Source: Antedon bifida
Lineage: Eukaryota; Echinodermata; Crinoidea; Comatulida; Antedonidae
Direction: 5' to 3'
DNA length: 64,000 nt
Assembly: GCA_963402885.1 (NCBI GenBank)
Contig: OY727103.1
Coordinates: 3,634,501-3,698,500 of the forward strand
A program made the translations under genes and the position numbers. The notes beneath the pieces are model-generated. The model was not told where the DNA came from. It searched no databases and was given only the letters and a program-made list of their open reading frames with translations. Shown piece by piece: positions 25,735-37,709 of this stretch. Every line of letters begins with the position of its first letter. The stretch's first letter is position 1.

Positions 25735-26460
25735 TGTGATGTGCCCACACGATGATGGCATATGACTACCACATTTGGGCATATGACTACCACATTTGGG
25801 CATATCACTACCATATTTGGGAACATCAAACTCAAAATAATAGTACTGTGTGGAAAACATTTCACATACAAGATCAATGTATTATTACTTAATTACACTA
25901 TCAAACTTTATTACAAAAAAATGTGATGTGCCCATATATGGACATGATGATGTCATATCACTACCATATTTGGGCATATCACTACAACATTTGGGCATAT
26001 CACTACCATATTTGGGAACATCAAACTTTTTGGAATGACTCCAGGCTCAAAATAATAGTACTGTGTGGAAAACATTTCACATACAAGATCAATGTATTAT
26101 TACTTAATTACACTATCAAACTTTATTACAAAAAAATGTGATGTGCCCATATATGGACATGATGATGTCATATCACTACCACATTTGGGCATATCACTAC
26201 CACATTTGGGCATATCACTACCACATTTGGGCATATCACTACCATATTTGGGAACATCAACATTTTTGGAATGACTCCAGGCTCAAAATAATAGTACTGT
26301 GTGGAAAACATTTCACATACAAGATCAATGTATTATTACTTTGTTACACTATCAAACTTTATTACAAAAAAATGTGATGTGCCCATATATGGACATGATG
26401 ATGTCATACCACATTTGCGCATATCATTACCATATTTGGGCACATCACACTTTTTTACAG
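25735..26460. repeat. Nested tandem array built from an HP-1 hairpin element
   Basis: A unit of about 215-235 bp (ATAATAGTACTGTGTGG, then ACACTATCAAACTTTATTAC, then the HP-1 core) occurs in three head-to-tail copies from about 25835, 26050 and 26285. Inside each unit a ~21 bp motif (ATCACTACCAYATTTGGGCAT) varies in number from one to four. Open frames here are repeat by-products. Confidence 0.85.
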
Positions 26461-26724
26461 ACATAGTGCTTCTTCAGACTTAGTTATTTACCCAGATACA
26501 AGTTGGTGATCAAGTTAGGGATAATTGGTCCATATGAAATCAAACTTTCCTAGATAAAGAACTAAGCTATAGATAACGGGCCTATAGATAAACTGTAAAC
26601 TGCCCAGTTACATTATATATATATAAACATACACACACACATATATTAAATGTACATATTTCTTACAATAGGGTGCCGGGAATAATCACAGATAAAATGT
26701 TAGAACAAAACAAAAGTGTTCACC

Positions 26725-26951
26725 CAAGGCTATCTAACAACAGTATGCTGAGCTTGCGTTGCCAAAATAGGAACTCGTAACAGTCCTTTGATCCTATGTC
26801 TGGCTGCAACAAATATACCAACAGTACTGTACTATGTACATATTCTCCGCGCCGAACATTGTCTGTTAATGGGCGTGCAACTGATCATGTTGCAGCCACA
26901 GATAAACCCTTTGATCTCTGGAGCTCAGCATCAGCATGTTAGATTGCCTTG
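26725..26951. mobile_element. Foldback element FB-2, copy 1
   Basis: Ends CAAGGCTATCTAACA...GCTGAGCT and AGCTCAGCAT...TGTTAGATTGCCTTG are inverted. Inner blocks GTCCTTTGATC, TCTGGCTGC and GCAGCCACAGATAAACCC are also inverted, so most of the element can fold back on itself. Confidence 0.75.
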
Positions 26952-27439
26952 GTTCACCAAGTTGGCTTTTTTATATAAAGAAATTCTCAGACTTTGTCGA
27001 TGTCATTTAGTACATTATTATTATTACACACACAAATTAATAAATTCACATAAAATATGTACCTACAAACACTTAGTAAAAATGCTATCATTCATATCAT
27101 ATCATTAATAATACAATTTAAATTAATAATTACAAATTACAAGTAAAGAACAGTAAAATTCAATAATATCCCTAAATGTAATGAGACTGGTAATTTTGTT
27201 TTAGCATTGAACAATTCAAAAATTGTTCAATTACAAAACAAATTCATAAAACATGAGACAATAATTATTATTTTAATAAAAAAATCAATAAAAAGTTGTC
27301 AGTAAAAAAGTGACTACTAACTACAAGTAAAACACTAACTACATGAGGAAAGAATATACACAGCTAATTAATACAAATTTATACAGATTTAACCATAGAC
27401 ATACTAGCTAGATGCTGAACTCATTCAATATTTAGTTCT

Positions 27440-27592
27440 AAAGCTCTGTCTACACTCTGTCTATCAAACTATATGCGACAACAGAATGTGATGTGCCCAT
27501 ATATGGACATGACGATGTCATATCACTACCATATTTTGACATATCACTACCATATTTGGGCACATCACACTTTTTTTTGTCAAACTAGTATG
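27440..27592. mobile_element. HP-1 hairpin MITE, right end incomplete
   Basis: AAGCTCTGTCTACACT, the GTGCCCATATATGGACATGA core and a CACATCACAC arm are present. The right end stops after CAAACTAGT without the GAGCTT terminus. Confidence 0.75.
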
Positions 27593-27683
27593 TCAATGGT
27601 TTTAATTGCCTTTCAAGACAATCCTAAGTCCAGCTTAGAAGCTCAAAAGCGATTATTTTAAATGCATGGGTTCTGAGTTTTAG

Positions 27684-27900
27684 CAAGGCAATCTAACAAT
27701 AGGACGCTGAGCTTGTCTTGGCAAGATAGGAACTCGTAACAGTCCTTTGATCTTATGTCTGGCTGCGACAAATACTAACAATATTGTACTATGTACATAT
27801 TCTCCACGACTTGCGTTGTCTGTTAACCACTGATCATATCACAGCCACAGATAAACCCTTTGATCTCCGGAGCTCAGCATCCTGTTGTTAGATTGTTTTG
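27684..27900. mobile_element. Foldback element FB-2, copy 2
   Basis: Same structure as 26725-26951: CAAGGCAATCTAACA at the left, AGCTCAGCATCC and TTAGATTG at the right, with the same internal GGAACTCGTAACAGTCCTTT block. Confidence 0.75.
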
Positions 27901-29418
27901 AAAAAATCCAGAAATACAAAAAGTTATCAAACCCTGATATTCGCACACACGACCCTGTCCTGTAGTGTGGACCCTGTCCTGTAGTGTAAGATTTGTGCAT
28001 TTGAAGAATGTACCATAAACAATGGAATAATCCTATATCCTTTGTGGAATGTTCCATTTGCCTGATAGGGTTTCAAAAATGTGTTGCACGCATTATTTTT
28101 TACAACAATTACATTTCACTGGAATCATATTTTGAACTAAGGTTGGAATTTCATACTTATATTTTTACAACATACAAACTAATGCAAAAAAAAAAACATT
28201 TTAAAGATAAAATTGCAGCATGTACAAAACCAAAAATATAGCATTGCTAAACAGTGAAATGCTACTGTATAGCTACAGTATGCTGTTTACAAGCAGCACA
28301 TTCAGATAGCACCTTGAGGTCACATGGTGTGTTTGCAGCGGATATCAATCAATTTTATAAGTGCAGTGACGAATTCTGGGAACATTTTCATTAAATAATT
28401 TTGATTATTATCAACTGTATCCATCTGAATTTTGAGTAGATAACAGTTTTGTAATGGTATTTATTCTGGTCCTCAAGCTTAACTGGAAACTGAAGAAATT
28501 TTGATTCGGATCCGCGACCCAGGGCAGCCAGCAGTGCAGCGCCTACCCGATCAGCACATTGAGAATATTGTGTTTTCTGCTATACATGTTATACATAAGT
28601 AGCAATAAGGTAGTTTTGTGTATAATTTGGCAATACTACACTGACTAAATGTTCCCCTACTATCATAAAGATAAACGCTACGTTCTCGATCATTGTACAG
28701 CTGATCTGTTCTTTTCCAGACAAACTATCGCATATCAAAAATGTTTTTTTTTCTACTTGTAAAAACTATACTATTATCTAGCAAAAGAAAAAGTTTAAAA
28801 TCTTTGGTAATATTTTTTTGTGATAAGCAACTTAATATACTAAATGATACTATAACAGTGGCAGTGGCGTTAATGAATACAATCGTATTTATATGGTGCT
28901 TTTAACAATCAGCTGATTGTCCCAAAGCACTTGTTGATATGACATGTATATATAAGTATACATATTAAGTATATATAAGTATACATATTAAGTATATATA
29001 AGTATATATATTAAGTATATATAAATATATATATTGAGTATTAAGTATATATAAGTGTATATATAAGTATATATATATTAAGTATATATAAATATATATA
29101 TTAAGTCTCAAATGTGTGTTTATTAAGTAAAACAATAACAACTAAAACAATCGTGACAACGTGAAAACCAAAAACAATTTTAGGAGACTAGCTGGCTATG
29201 AAACATATTTGTAGAACTGTGAGGTTATTTGGAATAATGGTAACTCCCTAAGCCATTAAAATTTACACACATAATACACATAAACACTAATTTCACTGTA
29301 TGGTAACTGAATTGATTGCTTTTTTTTTAGCAATTGGGTATAATTACCATATTGGTTTTACTGCCCACTAAAGAAACTTAATTAACACACACAAAGAAAA
29401 AACACCCCTGCACTCATG
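27901..29418. other. Intergenic with microsatellite
   Basis: Contains a SINE-tail-like stretch (TTATATGGTGCTTTTAAC, about 28889) and, at 28943-29106, a run of AAGTATATATAAGTATA-type repeats. No exon is supported. Confidence 0.5.
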
Positions 29419-32363
29419 TCATGACAGCCCCTCTATCTCCTTTTTAAGTGTGTTAGCTAACCATGGCAGTTTAATCTCTCTTAAGGCCGCTACCAGACTC
29501 TTTTTCATGCTAGTATCCCCACTGTTCCTCCTCCACCATTTTACCAGCACAGCAAAGGCTTTTTGCTCCGTCGTTTCTTGCGTCCGTTCCAGAACTCTGA
29601 TTTCTTGTTCCAAAATGTCGTAGCTAACCATCGGAAGTTCCCTGGCAAGTTGCTTCCATTTGTTGGATGTGTTTCCGATATGTTTCGAGATCCGCTGGAA
29701 AAAGGACATCATTCCGGTTTCTAGGAAGAAGATTCATTTCACAGGTGCTTAGTATACCATTTGGAAATCCATACTTTCAATTAAAATATAATTAAAGCCA
29801 CTAGATCTATGTTAGACTTAATTTAAGGTCACGCACTACATTTTATGTAAAAATAAATACTATATGGACCTATTGCGATAAATTTTTTGTCTATAATTTA
29901 AGTGGCCCGCTCTAAATACCAGAATGAATCGCACGCGGATTGATATTCTCATATTGTGATGTGATGCACCCACTTTCGATAGATCTTGAAAGGGTAAACA
30001 AATAGAAGAACCGTAACTATTCAGCGAAAATATTAACAGATTCTGCAAAAAACAGAAAGACAATTAGCTAGCGTACGATGTTATTACATTACCGCTCTAT
30101 AACCAGCTAGGCCTACACAACTAAGCCTAGTTAAATTAGGCCTAAGACCGTACACGAACGCGACATTCGACGCGAGCTACTTAGGTAGTGCATTGTTTCT
30201 CTCCTTTTATCATAACTAACCATAAAACGTACATTTAAGACAAGGAATGACCTTGTTTTAAATTAGTATATTTATGAATTATTTTACAAAAATTTTAGGT
30301 CTAGAGTCGAACACTGAAACCATAGCATTGTATTGATACGATTCTCATGTGGAAGAGGACACCTTTAAGAAAGAAGAAATTAAAATGTATTTTCAAGAAC
30401 TTACTTTTTAAGGTTTCGCCGTCAATATGGTCAATATTAAAATCGTTCTTTGATTCTTGTTGTGAATATTTGCATTGGAAATCTGAGGAAAGAAATAATT
30501 ATGAAAATGAAATTATTGAATAAAATAATTCAGAAAGGTTTCTAAACAAAATAAACAAAACATCAACTTGCAATGAATTGTGCTTCCAGAACCCGCAGTG
30601 ATCACAGTGTTATTGTCGCCCTCTATATTTACTTGATGAAATGTTTGGCAAGAACTCGGTCCACATTCTAAAAAAAATACAAAATAATTTTAAAATGTTA
30701 CTGCTTAAAAAGATTAAATTTGGTATTGAAATAAAGAAAGTAAAGCCAAGTTAGGACGACAAAATAATATTATACCATGAGCTAATTTGCATAACATTTA
30801 CATATTTGCACTGCCAGGTGGCATTGAGGTACAGTACTCACCTTGTGCTGCAGCATCATTTGTTTTTTGTTTCTTAGAATATTCATTACTTTCTTCTACT
30901 TCCTCAACCATCCTTCGCTTAGGACGTAAAGAAGAAGGGTCGTTATTTCCTGATGAATATTCATTAGATGGTATTGCGTTGTTTGAGTTTTGAGCCGAGT
31001 TTGATCTGGTTGGAATCTCATCTTTGTTTTGTTTTTCTTTCGGCATTGGTTGAACATGAGCCACGGGTCGTTCCCCGACATCAGTCCCATCATGCAACAT
31101 GCTATCTTTGGTATCTAAACTAGGGAATGCGTCCGACTGTTCTTCTCTAGGTGGGCACTGGTTACTACTGATGTTGTTGTTATTGGAATTGACATCACTC
31201 TGTTTATCATCATCATCTTTTGTAATATCTTCATCGGATTTATTACTATTTACATTGACTAAAATAAAAAGAAATAATATATTATCGAAGGAACCCATAA
31301 TTAAGGGGACAACCTCAGGACCAAACTACAATAATCAATAATCAATCCAATAATAGGAGTGGTTCTATTTTAGTACATAATAAAGCTCATTTATCTATTT
31401 ATTATTATAACCATTTAAACGCCAGACAAGTTATAATCATATTAAGTCAGTGTTATTTTTTACTTTCATTTTGAACAAATAAAACATATGCCTACTTTAA
31501 TTTAAATAAAAATATATTGGAAGCAGATGAATTTATTATAATACTTTTTAATACTTTATAATACTTTGCCATTAGTTTAGAAAAATCTGATTGAAAATAC
31601 ACAACTACTGACCTTTGACATTGCTCCCGTCACCGCTCATTACCACCATATTTTCGTCACCTTTAACGATGCATGATGATGTCACAGCATTGTCCATCTC
31701 CATTGGAAGGTCATCCTCGCTGCTTTTGGCATCCTCCTCCTCCGTCGTGTCCTCCGTCGTGGAGTCCATTTGTGAAGCATCATCTTCATAACCGCTATCC
31801 CTGTTTGATTGTTGTTGTTTTGGTTTATAAACATTCACTGGAAAACAAATAACACCTAGCTCTTTAATGCACTCGTCAATTGTATGACCCTCTATACAAC
31901 CCCTGGGATAGTTTGCGTCATTTGTCCGATGTGTCATACCTTATGAATACCATGACGCACCATCAAAAAGTGGCTCGCCTTTAGGTGACCATGACGCACC
32001 CATTTTGACGCACTGTGATCATGTTGTTCATGATATGGTGGGTGGTAAAGTGATGGACATTGACACACCATTGTTATTGACACACCATTGTTTTTGACGC
32101 ACCCCTGCGTCAATAATTATTTGTAAATGACGCATCTATGACACACTTTTCCCGCGGGTCGCATAGTGGGTCATACAATTGACAAGTGCATTCTCATTCT
32201 CATTAGTATAAATAATCCAAGTAAAAAATGAAAGAAATATTGTAAAAAACAAATTACCAGAGACGCTACTTCCATCTCCAGTCATGACAACATTGTTTGA
32301 CGAACCCTTGACAATGCAGTGATTGACAGGTTGGGCGTGGCTTGAGGACACACCTTCCATCAT
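29419..32363 (-). CDS. RHIM-like motif and death-domain protein (novel architecture)
   Basis: Six minus-strand exons join in phase: 32258-32363 (start ATG 32363), 31613-31837, 30842-31258, 30572-30667, 30405-30482 and 29419-29720, giving 407 residues; every intron is phase 1. Residues 16-34 (CIVKGSSNNVVMTGDGSSV), 91-109 (CIVKGDENMVVMSGDGSNV) and 262-280 (VNIEGDNNTVITAGSGSTI) are three copies of one motif, I/V-x-x-G-x-x-N-x-V-x-x-x-G-x-G-S, each at the end of its own exon. It resembles the RHIM core of RIPK1/RIPK3/TRIF and the insect cryptic RHIM. Residues 111-249 are acidic, Ser/Asn-rich, with basic RPKRRM and SKKQKT patches. Residues ~315-405 look like a death domain (ISKHIGNTSNKWKQLARELP..., then EQKAFAVLVKWWRR, then LVAALREIKLPWLANTL). 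Role inferred: oligomerising adaptor in innate immune or death signalling. The intron after exon 4 needs a GC donor (GCAAGT). Upstream exons are not excluded. Confidence 0.7.
31875..32183. mobile_element. TIR-4 element inside intron 1 of the RHIM-like gene
   Basis: GTCAATTGTATGACCC and (reversed from 32183) GTCAATTGTATGACCC form perfect outer ends, followed by imperfect CTATACAACCCCTGGG / CTATGCGACCCGCGGG. The interior is rich in TGACGCACC and GACACACCATTG repeats and has no coding frame. A related copy is at 37271-37574. Confidence 0.8.
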
Positions 32364-34565
32364 GTTACATCGCAGCGTCAGTTGCGAAACCACGGTGACA
32401 AATAATTTCAGATAAAACCTGTATTATATTTTTTAGATGTAAATATACTAAAATGTTATATTTATTTTTTTCTAGAAATAAGTTACAATCTGTTTTGTTT
32501 TAAGTCATAGTTGTGACGCAATAACGCGTTTCGCATCTCAGTTGACGCTACCAGTTAAAAACAAAGTGCCAGCCAACATGTACACAGTATAGTAACTTAC
32601 TGCTTCTACTCTCTAGGCCCAGACTAAACCAGCTAGGCTAGGCGGCCGGCTGGCCTAGGCCCTAGTTAGTATAAATAATAGGCTGGCGGCAAGCTTAGTT
32701 TTCAACCCGAATTATTTGTGAACAAAAACTACGTACTATTTTAAAATGCATGGAAAAGTTACCTAATGTAATTATAAACATAAGATAATGGTTTATTATA
32801 ACAACAAAAAAGAAATATACCCATTTTTTCAGAGAATAATCTTAGCACCAATTACGAGAACCCGCACTTTTTTCACATGAGGAAAAACAAAAACATTAAA
32901 CAATGCATGTAGACATATGGAACGCCAAAATGGACTTAAATGAGAGACTCATTGTTTTTGGAGATTATTTTTTTATATCATATAATATTATGCTCTGTGC
33001 TATTTTAATTCTTTATAAACATTTACAAAAAAAGGCATTATATAGTTTACATTATATAAACATGCTAAGGAATGTTAGAACACTGAGATCTAGTAAATAA
33101 AAATACAAACGCATAATTAATTCAGTTTTACCACGATTTAATCAAGATATTATAATCTATAATGCACCATTTATTAAACAAATTATTTATTTTATTTATA
33201 AATATACAAGTGATTCTTATTTTCTATATTTTAAAATACTATTTATATAATTTTTTGATATCATATATTATTAAGCTCTGTGCTATTTTAATTCTTTATA
33301 AACATTTATAAAACTTGATAAAACAAAATATTTTTGTTCATTTTGTTCCATAAATAAAAAAAAACATTCTCAGTATCTAAATTTGGCCAGTATCAGAGGC
33401 AGAATCTGGGATTGATACAGTATTTCATGTGATGCCTGTATCTGTAACTTTTTACACTTATAATTTTAGTTATTTCAACAATATTTTACAAGGGTGGTGG
33501 TCATCTAGAGATAATAATAATATTTGTTTTTATATAGCGCTTATTGCACAATGCTTCTAAGCACTTCACATTATTACCGAGGCCATTTTTTTTATCAAAA
33601 CACGTATGGAAACACACTGACATAATGCAGCTAGTAATCAGTGCAAAGTTGTGTCTTGATCTAACATGGTACCAATTTATGCACCTTGGTGGAGAGAGGC
33701 AAACGTAAGTAAAGTATCTTGCCCAAGGATAAAAGCAATGTGGTGAGAGTTGGATTGGATTGCATACTATAAGCATTCAAAAGTGCCTTGAGCACCTTTG
33801 GTAGCGAAGTGCGCTCTAGAAATCTGCATTATTATTATTATTCGAAATCACAATCTCTTTATGGAATTTGACTTTGATACTGGGCAAATATTGTTACACT
33901 GAGATACTGCAATATTAATTAAAAAATATATTTAAACAAATTAAATCAAATCCTAATTTTTTTCAAAAGAAGTACGCCGACACATCAAAACACAATTTTA
34001 AAATATTTTTTGGAATAAAATATATGTAAAAAAATAATGCAAAATGCTCTGTAAATACTGCATTCAAATTATGACCTTACAACGTTACTGACCTTTACAT
34101 TTTGACCTTTGTAACATTTGGTAAATTAGAATTATAAATAGTAGTGTTCGTTTTGCAAAAAGACAAGCCTACTCTATGACTCTGAATTGATGACAAGTTT
34201 TAAATCTTGCATAAAAAACCATCTAAAAAAAGAAACTAACAAGCAAATATTTTATAGACAATTTAAATTACAAAAGCATTATAATTTTTTTTAAACATTA
34301 AGAATTAATAATAATTATGTAAGTAAAGTTGATGCAACAGCTATGCTTGTAAGTAAACATAAAGTAACAGCCAATCTTGCAAGTAAACTTGATGTAAGAG
34401 CTATACGTGTAGGTAACCTTGATGTAACAGCTGAACATGGAAACAATAAACTTTTAAAATTAAGTAGTGATATTTTGAATAAGTTGACAGATTGCAACGC
34501 TTATTATATATAAAGATTCAAGATTTTTTTAACACATAAAATGAGTTTCACCAGCAATATATTTA
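32364..34565. other. Intergenic, promoter side of the RHIM-like gene
   Basis: A CpG-bearing stretch at 32510-32560 (GACGCAATAACGCG, TCAGTTGACGC) may belong to the promoter. A duplicated AT-rich block (CTGTGCTATTTTAATTCTTT) occurs at about 32994 and 33277. A SINE-like repeat covers 33513-33840, and a ~36 bp repeat of four units lies at 34318-34440. Confidence 0.4.
33513..33840. mobile_element. SINE-like dispersed repeat
   Basis: Flanked by ATAATAATAAT runs at both ends, with TTTATATAGCGCTTATTG at one side and AAGTGCGCTCTAGAAATCTG at the other. It shares ATAATGCAGCTAGTAATC, TTGTGTCTTGATCTAAC and AAGTATCTTGCC with the copy at 36846. Confidence 0.6.
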
Positions 34566-37500
34566 TCAAGATTGTTGACAACAAAAACCGGACGATTTGG
34601 ATGTATTTGGCGTTAAGGTAATCCTGCCGGTACTATCAGTGAGTTCGTCAGCTACTGAGCCTGGCTGGCCTGACAGTGTGTTTCTTGCTAGAATTTCTTC
34701 TACTAGAAACCTAAAAGTAAAACGAAAACATTTTCATATGACAAAGAAATTAATAAATAATGGTGGGTTTTGTTGAAACAAATGTAAACAATACTTACAT
34801 CATCGATTCACTTATGTTAGAGCTCTCTTTGACGGATATCTCACTCCAGCCGATGAACCCATTGTTTTGCGAAAGTTCTTGAATATCGCTGGACGAGACC
34901 GCACGGTTTTGCGAAAGGTCACACTATAGAACAATATAAAAAAGTAGAAAAATATAAGTGCCATATTAATAATAACAATCGTCGGTAACTGCATCTAAAT
35001 TTGTCCAGTACTAAGGCAAATTATGTGAGTATCACATGAGATGCGTGTATCATAGACCCTAACATAACACCTTAACTTAAGCTTCTATGATATAGCCGTC
35101 ACATGTGAAACACATGGGATGGTGTATTATGGAATTAGCCTATGATATGGGACAAATATTGTCATATGACAAGATACGGTACAGTAGTAAAATGATACAT
35201 ACTTTATTGGCAAGAAGCAAACAAGGAAGAGGAGAGCCGTCCTTCAACGATACTTTCGAGTCTAGATCGTTCTTCCATTTCATGACGCTGCTAAACGTTT
35301 TATGCATCGTTACATCAAACATAATGACGCATGCTGATGCGTCCTTGTAGTAAACACGAGTCAGTGAGGTGTAACGCTCCTGACCTGAAAAAAAAAACCA
35401 CCAATCAAATATTATATTACCTACAAAAAAAAACTAAAAACAAAAAATGTTATTCTTCAGACTTTTTTAGTCCATAAATATTACATTTTTTTTAAACCAT
35501 ACTAGGATACAAAAATCATTTAAAATTAAGTAACACATCATGATTAAGACATCAATTAGTAATTAAGACACAATTTACAAATTACTGTGTCATGCACAAA
35601 TGTATTTACTTAGCAAGTTATCATTATATTTAACAAATAAAGGAATATGAATGAATTGAGGAGGACTCAAGGCTGGGAGGTTTTAAAATTAGGAGAATTA
35701 TTCAATAAATTTCATAAATGTGACATATTTACAAACATAAATTTATTTTACTCACCACCGATATCCCATAATTGTAACCGAATCGTTTCATCATCATTTA
35801 AGGAAAGAACTTTTAAAGCGAAGTCAACTGAAAGAAAAAACAAAAACAAAATTTGATTAAAATTAAATTGGATAAGATTATGTGTACCACAAATGGAATC
35901 TAATAAAGTGAAGATGGAATTTTAGGATACCAGCTAATTAACTTCTGATAATGAAACTTTATAGGCCTTTAAAACAATTCTTATCATGGAAGGAATTGGT
36001 GGTTATACCATAAGGTAAGAGGTATGTTTATAGGCCTTTAATCAATTCTTATCAGGAAGGGATTGGTGGCTACCATAAGGTAAGAGGTACGTTTATAGGC
36101 CTTCAATCAATTCTTATCATGGAAGGAATTGGTGGCTACCATAAGGTAAGAGGTATGTTTATAGGCCTTCAATCAATTCTTATCATGGAAGGGATTGGTG
36201 GCTACCATAAGGTAAGAGGTATGTTTATAGGCCTTTAATCAATTCTTATCATGGAAGGGATTGGTGGCTACCATAAGGTAAGAGGTATGTTTGCTAAACA
36301 TAGGTACCAGTACATATCAACTCTGAAAAAGCTCTATTGACTTACAGGTTTTTATTTCAAAATTAATATAAAGTTTAAAAGCCAATTTGTCTAGCATAAA
36401 ATAGATAATATTAGTAAGTTTTACAAAATGATTTGTAGTTCAAACAATGGAAACTATGCATATGAAAATTGGATCACATGTTCCCATACAGCTGTGAAAC
36501 CATCCTTTAAAATCTTATGGAAATCAGGCAATAACTTTTTCAGTAATCCTGCTAACAAACAAATATAGAAAGAAACAAACACACCCGATTGACCTCATAA
36601 CCTCTTATCAGTAATATAGTAATTTGGGCTATCCTGGAAAATATTTTTATGTCTTTTTTCTTATTAAATTTTCTCATTATAAATTTAATACCACTAGTTT
36701 TAGTAGCAGTTAGTAGTAGTGATTTTTTTGTTCTTTTTGTATAGTTAATGGAGTGTAAAACATTAAAACTAATTCATAGGCATATCAAGGTTCACTGCCT
36801 AAATTCAGGGTCGTTGACAGAAATATTCAAGGTGGGTGACAAAGGTATTCAATAATAATAATAATAATAGTTCATTCTTATATAGCGCATATAAGCAAGC
36901 TCTTAATGGGCTGAACATTATTACCCCAGTCATTTTTTGGATCAAACACATATGGAAACATACTCCCATAATGCAGCTAGTAATCAAAGTTGTGTCTTGA
37001 TCTAACCGGGTACTCATTTATACACCTGGGTGGAGAAAGGCAAACATGAGTAAAGTATCTTGCCTAAGGATACAAGCAATGCGGTGAGGGTTGGATTCGA
37101 ACCTCGATCTCACGATCAGTAGTTGAACGTCCAACACACTGCACCTCAAGCCCTCACAAACAGATCATTGGATGGCTAAATGCCTTCACTCATATCTCTA
37201 AATTTTGTAATTTACAAACAGAAGTAAATAACCTGTACATATTTAAAATGTATACACTTTGCACTGTACAGTATGACCCACTAACTATACGACCCCCAGG
37301 AAAGGTGCATGGATACGTCATTTACAAATAATTACATTACTGCAGGGGTGCGTTAAAAAACCTAGATGGTACGTCACATCAATGAACAATGGTGTGTCAA
37401 TGTTCCGTCACTTTACAACACACTATGCCATGAACAAATTGAACAATATGGTCACAATGCATCAAAATGGGTGCGTCAGCTAAAGGTAAGTCACTTTTTT

Positions 37501-37709
37501 TATGCAAGGGTGTGTCATTTTATTACGCATATCGGTCAAATGACGCACCTCTCCTGGGGGTCGTATAGTAGATAAACATAGATTTACGTACCTCCAATTG
37601 TTGTTTTGTAATCGTCTCTAAACCGGTTGGATACGTAGCGCTCTACAAAAGAAGTTTTTCCAACCGTTCCATCGCCAATAATCAATACTTTAAATAATCG
37701 TTCAATCAT
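34566..37709 (-). CDS. Rab29/Rab32-subfamily small GTPase
   Basis: Exons 37592-37709 (ATG at 37709), 35756-35827, 35203-35384, 34799-34923 and 34566-34710 join in phase to 213 residues. Motifs seen: P-loop GDGTVGKT (12-19), DFALKVL after switch I, G3 WDIGGQE (60-66), NKCD (123-126), EIS at the G5 position, and a C-terminal CCQQS for prenylation. The stretch YTSLTRVYYKDASACVIMF and the DLDSK signature place it in the Rab32/38/29 group. RYTSLTRVYYKDASACVIMFDVT-type wording fits Rab29 (Rab7L1) best. Members act on lysosome-related organelles and endolysosome/Golgi traffic. The usual Ala of DIAGQE in this group is Gly here. A noncoding exon ends in a donor at 38261, with CACGTG boxes just upstream. 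Intron 1 is large (35828-37591) and full of repeats. Confidence 0.9.
35960..36296. repeat. 68 bp tandem repeat, five units, in Rab intron 1
   Basis: GTTTATAGGCCTT, CAATTCTTATCATGGAAGG, ATTGGTGGCTACCATAAGG and TAAGAGGTATG recur five times with few changes, so the array is recent. Confidence 0.9.
36846..37150 (-). mobile_element. tRNA-derived SINE-like repeat in Rab intron 1
   Basis: The 37090-37140 end, read on the minus strand, has a GGTTCGAATCC B-box-like sequence and an upstream GTGCAGTGTGTTGG A-box-like segment, as in tRNA-derived SINEs. The other end carries TTATATAGCGCATATAAG and an ATAATAATAAT run. The body matches 33513-33840. Confidence 0.6.
37271..37574. mobile_element. TIR-4 element, copy 2, in Rab intron 1
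   Basis: The ends CTATACGACCCCCAGGA and TCCTGGGGGTCGTATAG are inverted copies. The inside has the same TGCGTCA and GACACACC-type words as the copy at 31875. Confidence 0.75.

Noticed and set aside
25850-26483. A cluster of repeated open frames (MENISHTRSMYYY type)
   Set aside because: They come from the tandem HP-1 array; their similarity is repeat similarity, not a gene family.
26788-27108. Open frame of 106 codons
   Set aside because: Most of it lies in the FB-2 foldback element.
37085-37140. A functional tRNA gene
   Set aside because: Only the A and B box-like parts fit; no full cloverleaf can be drawn, and it is joined to a repeat body, so a SINE is the better call.
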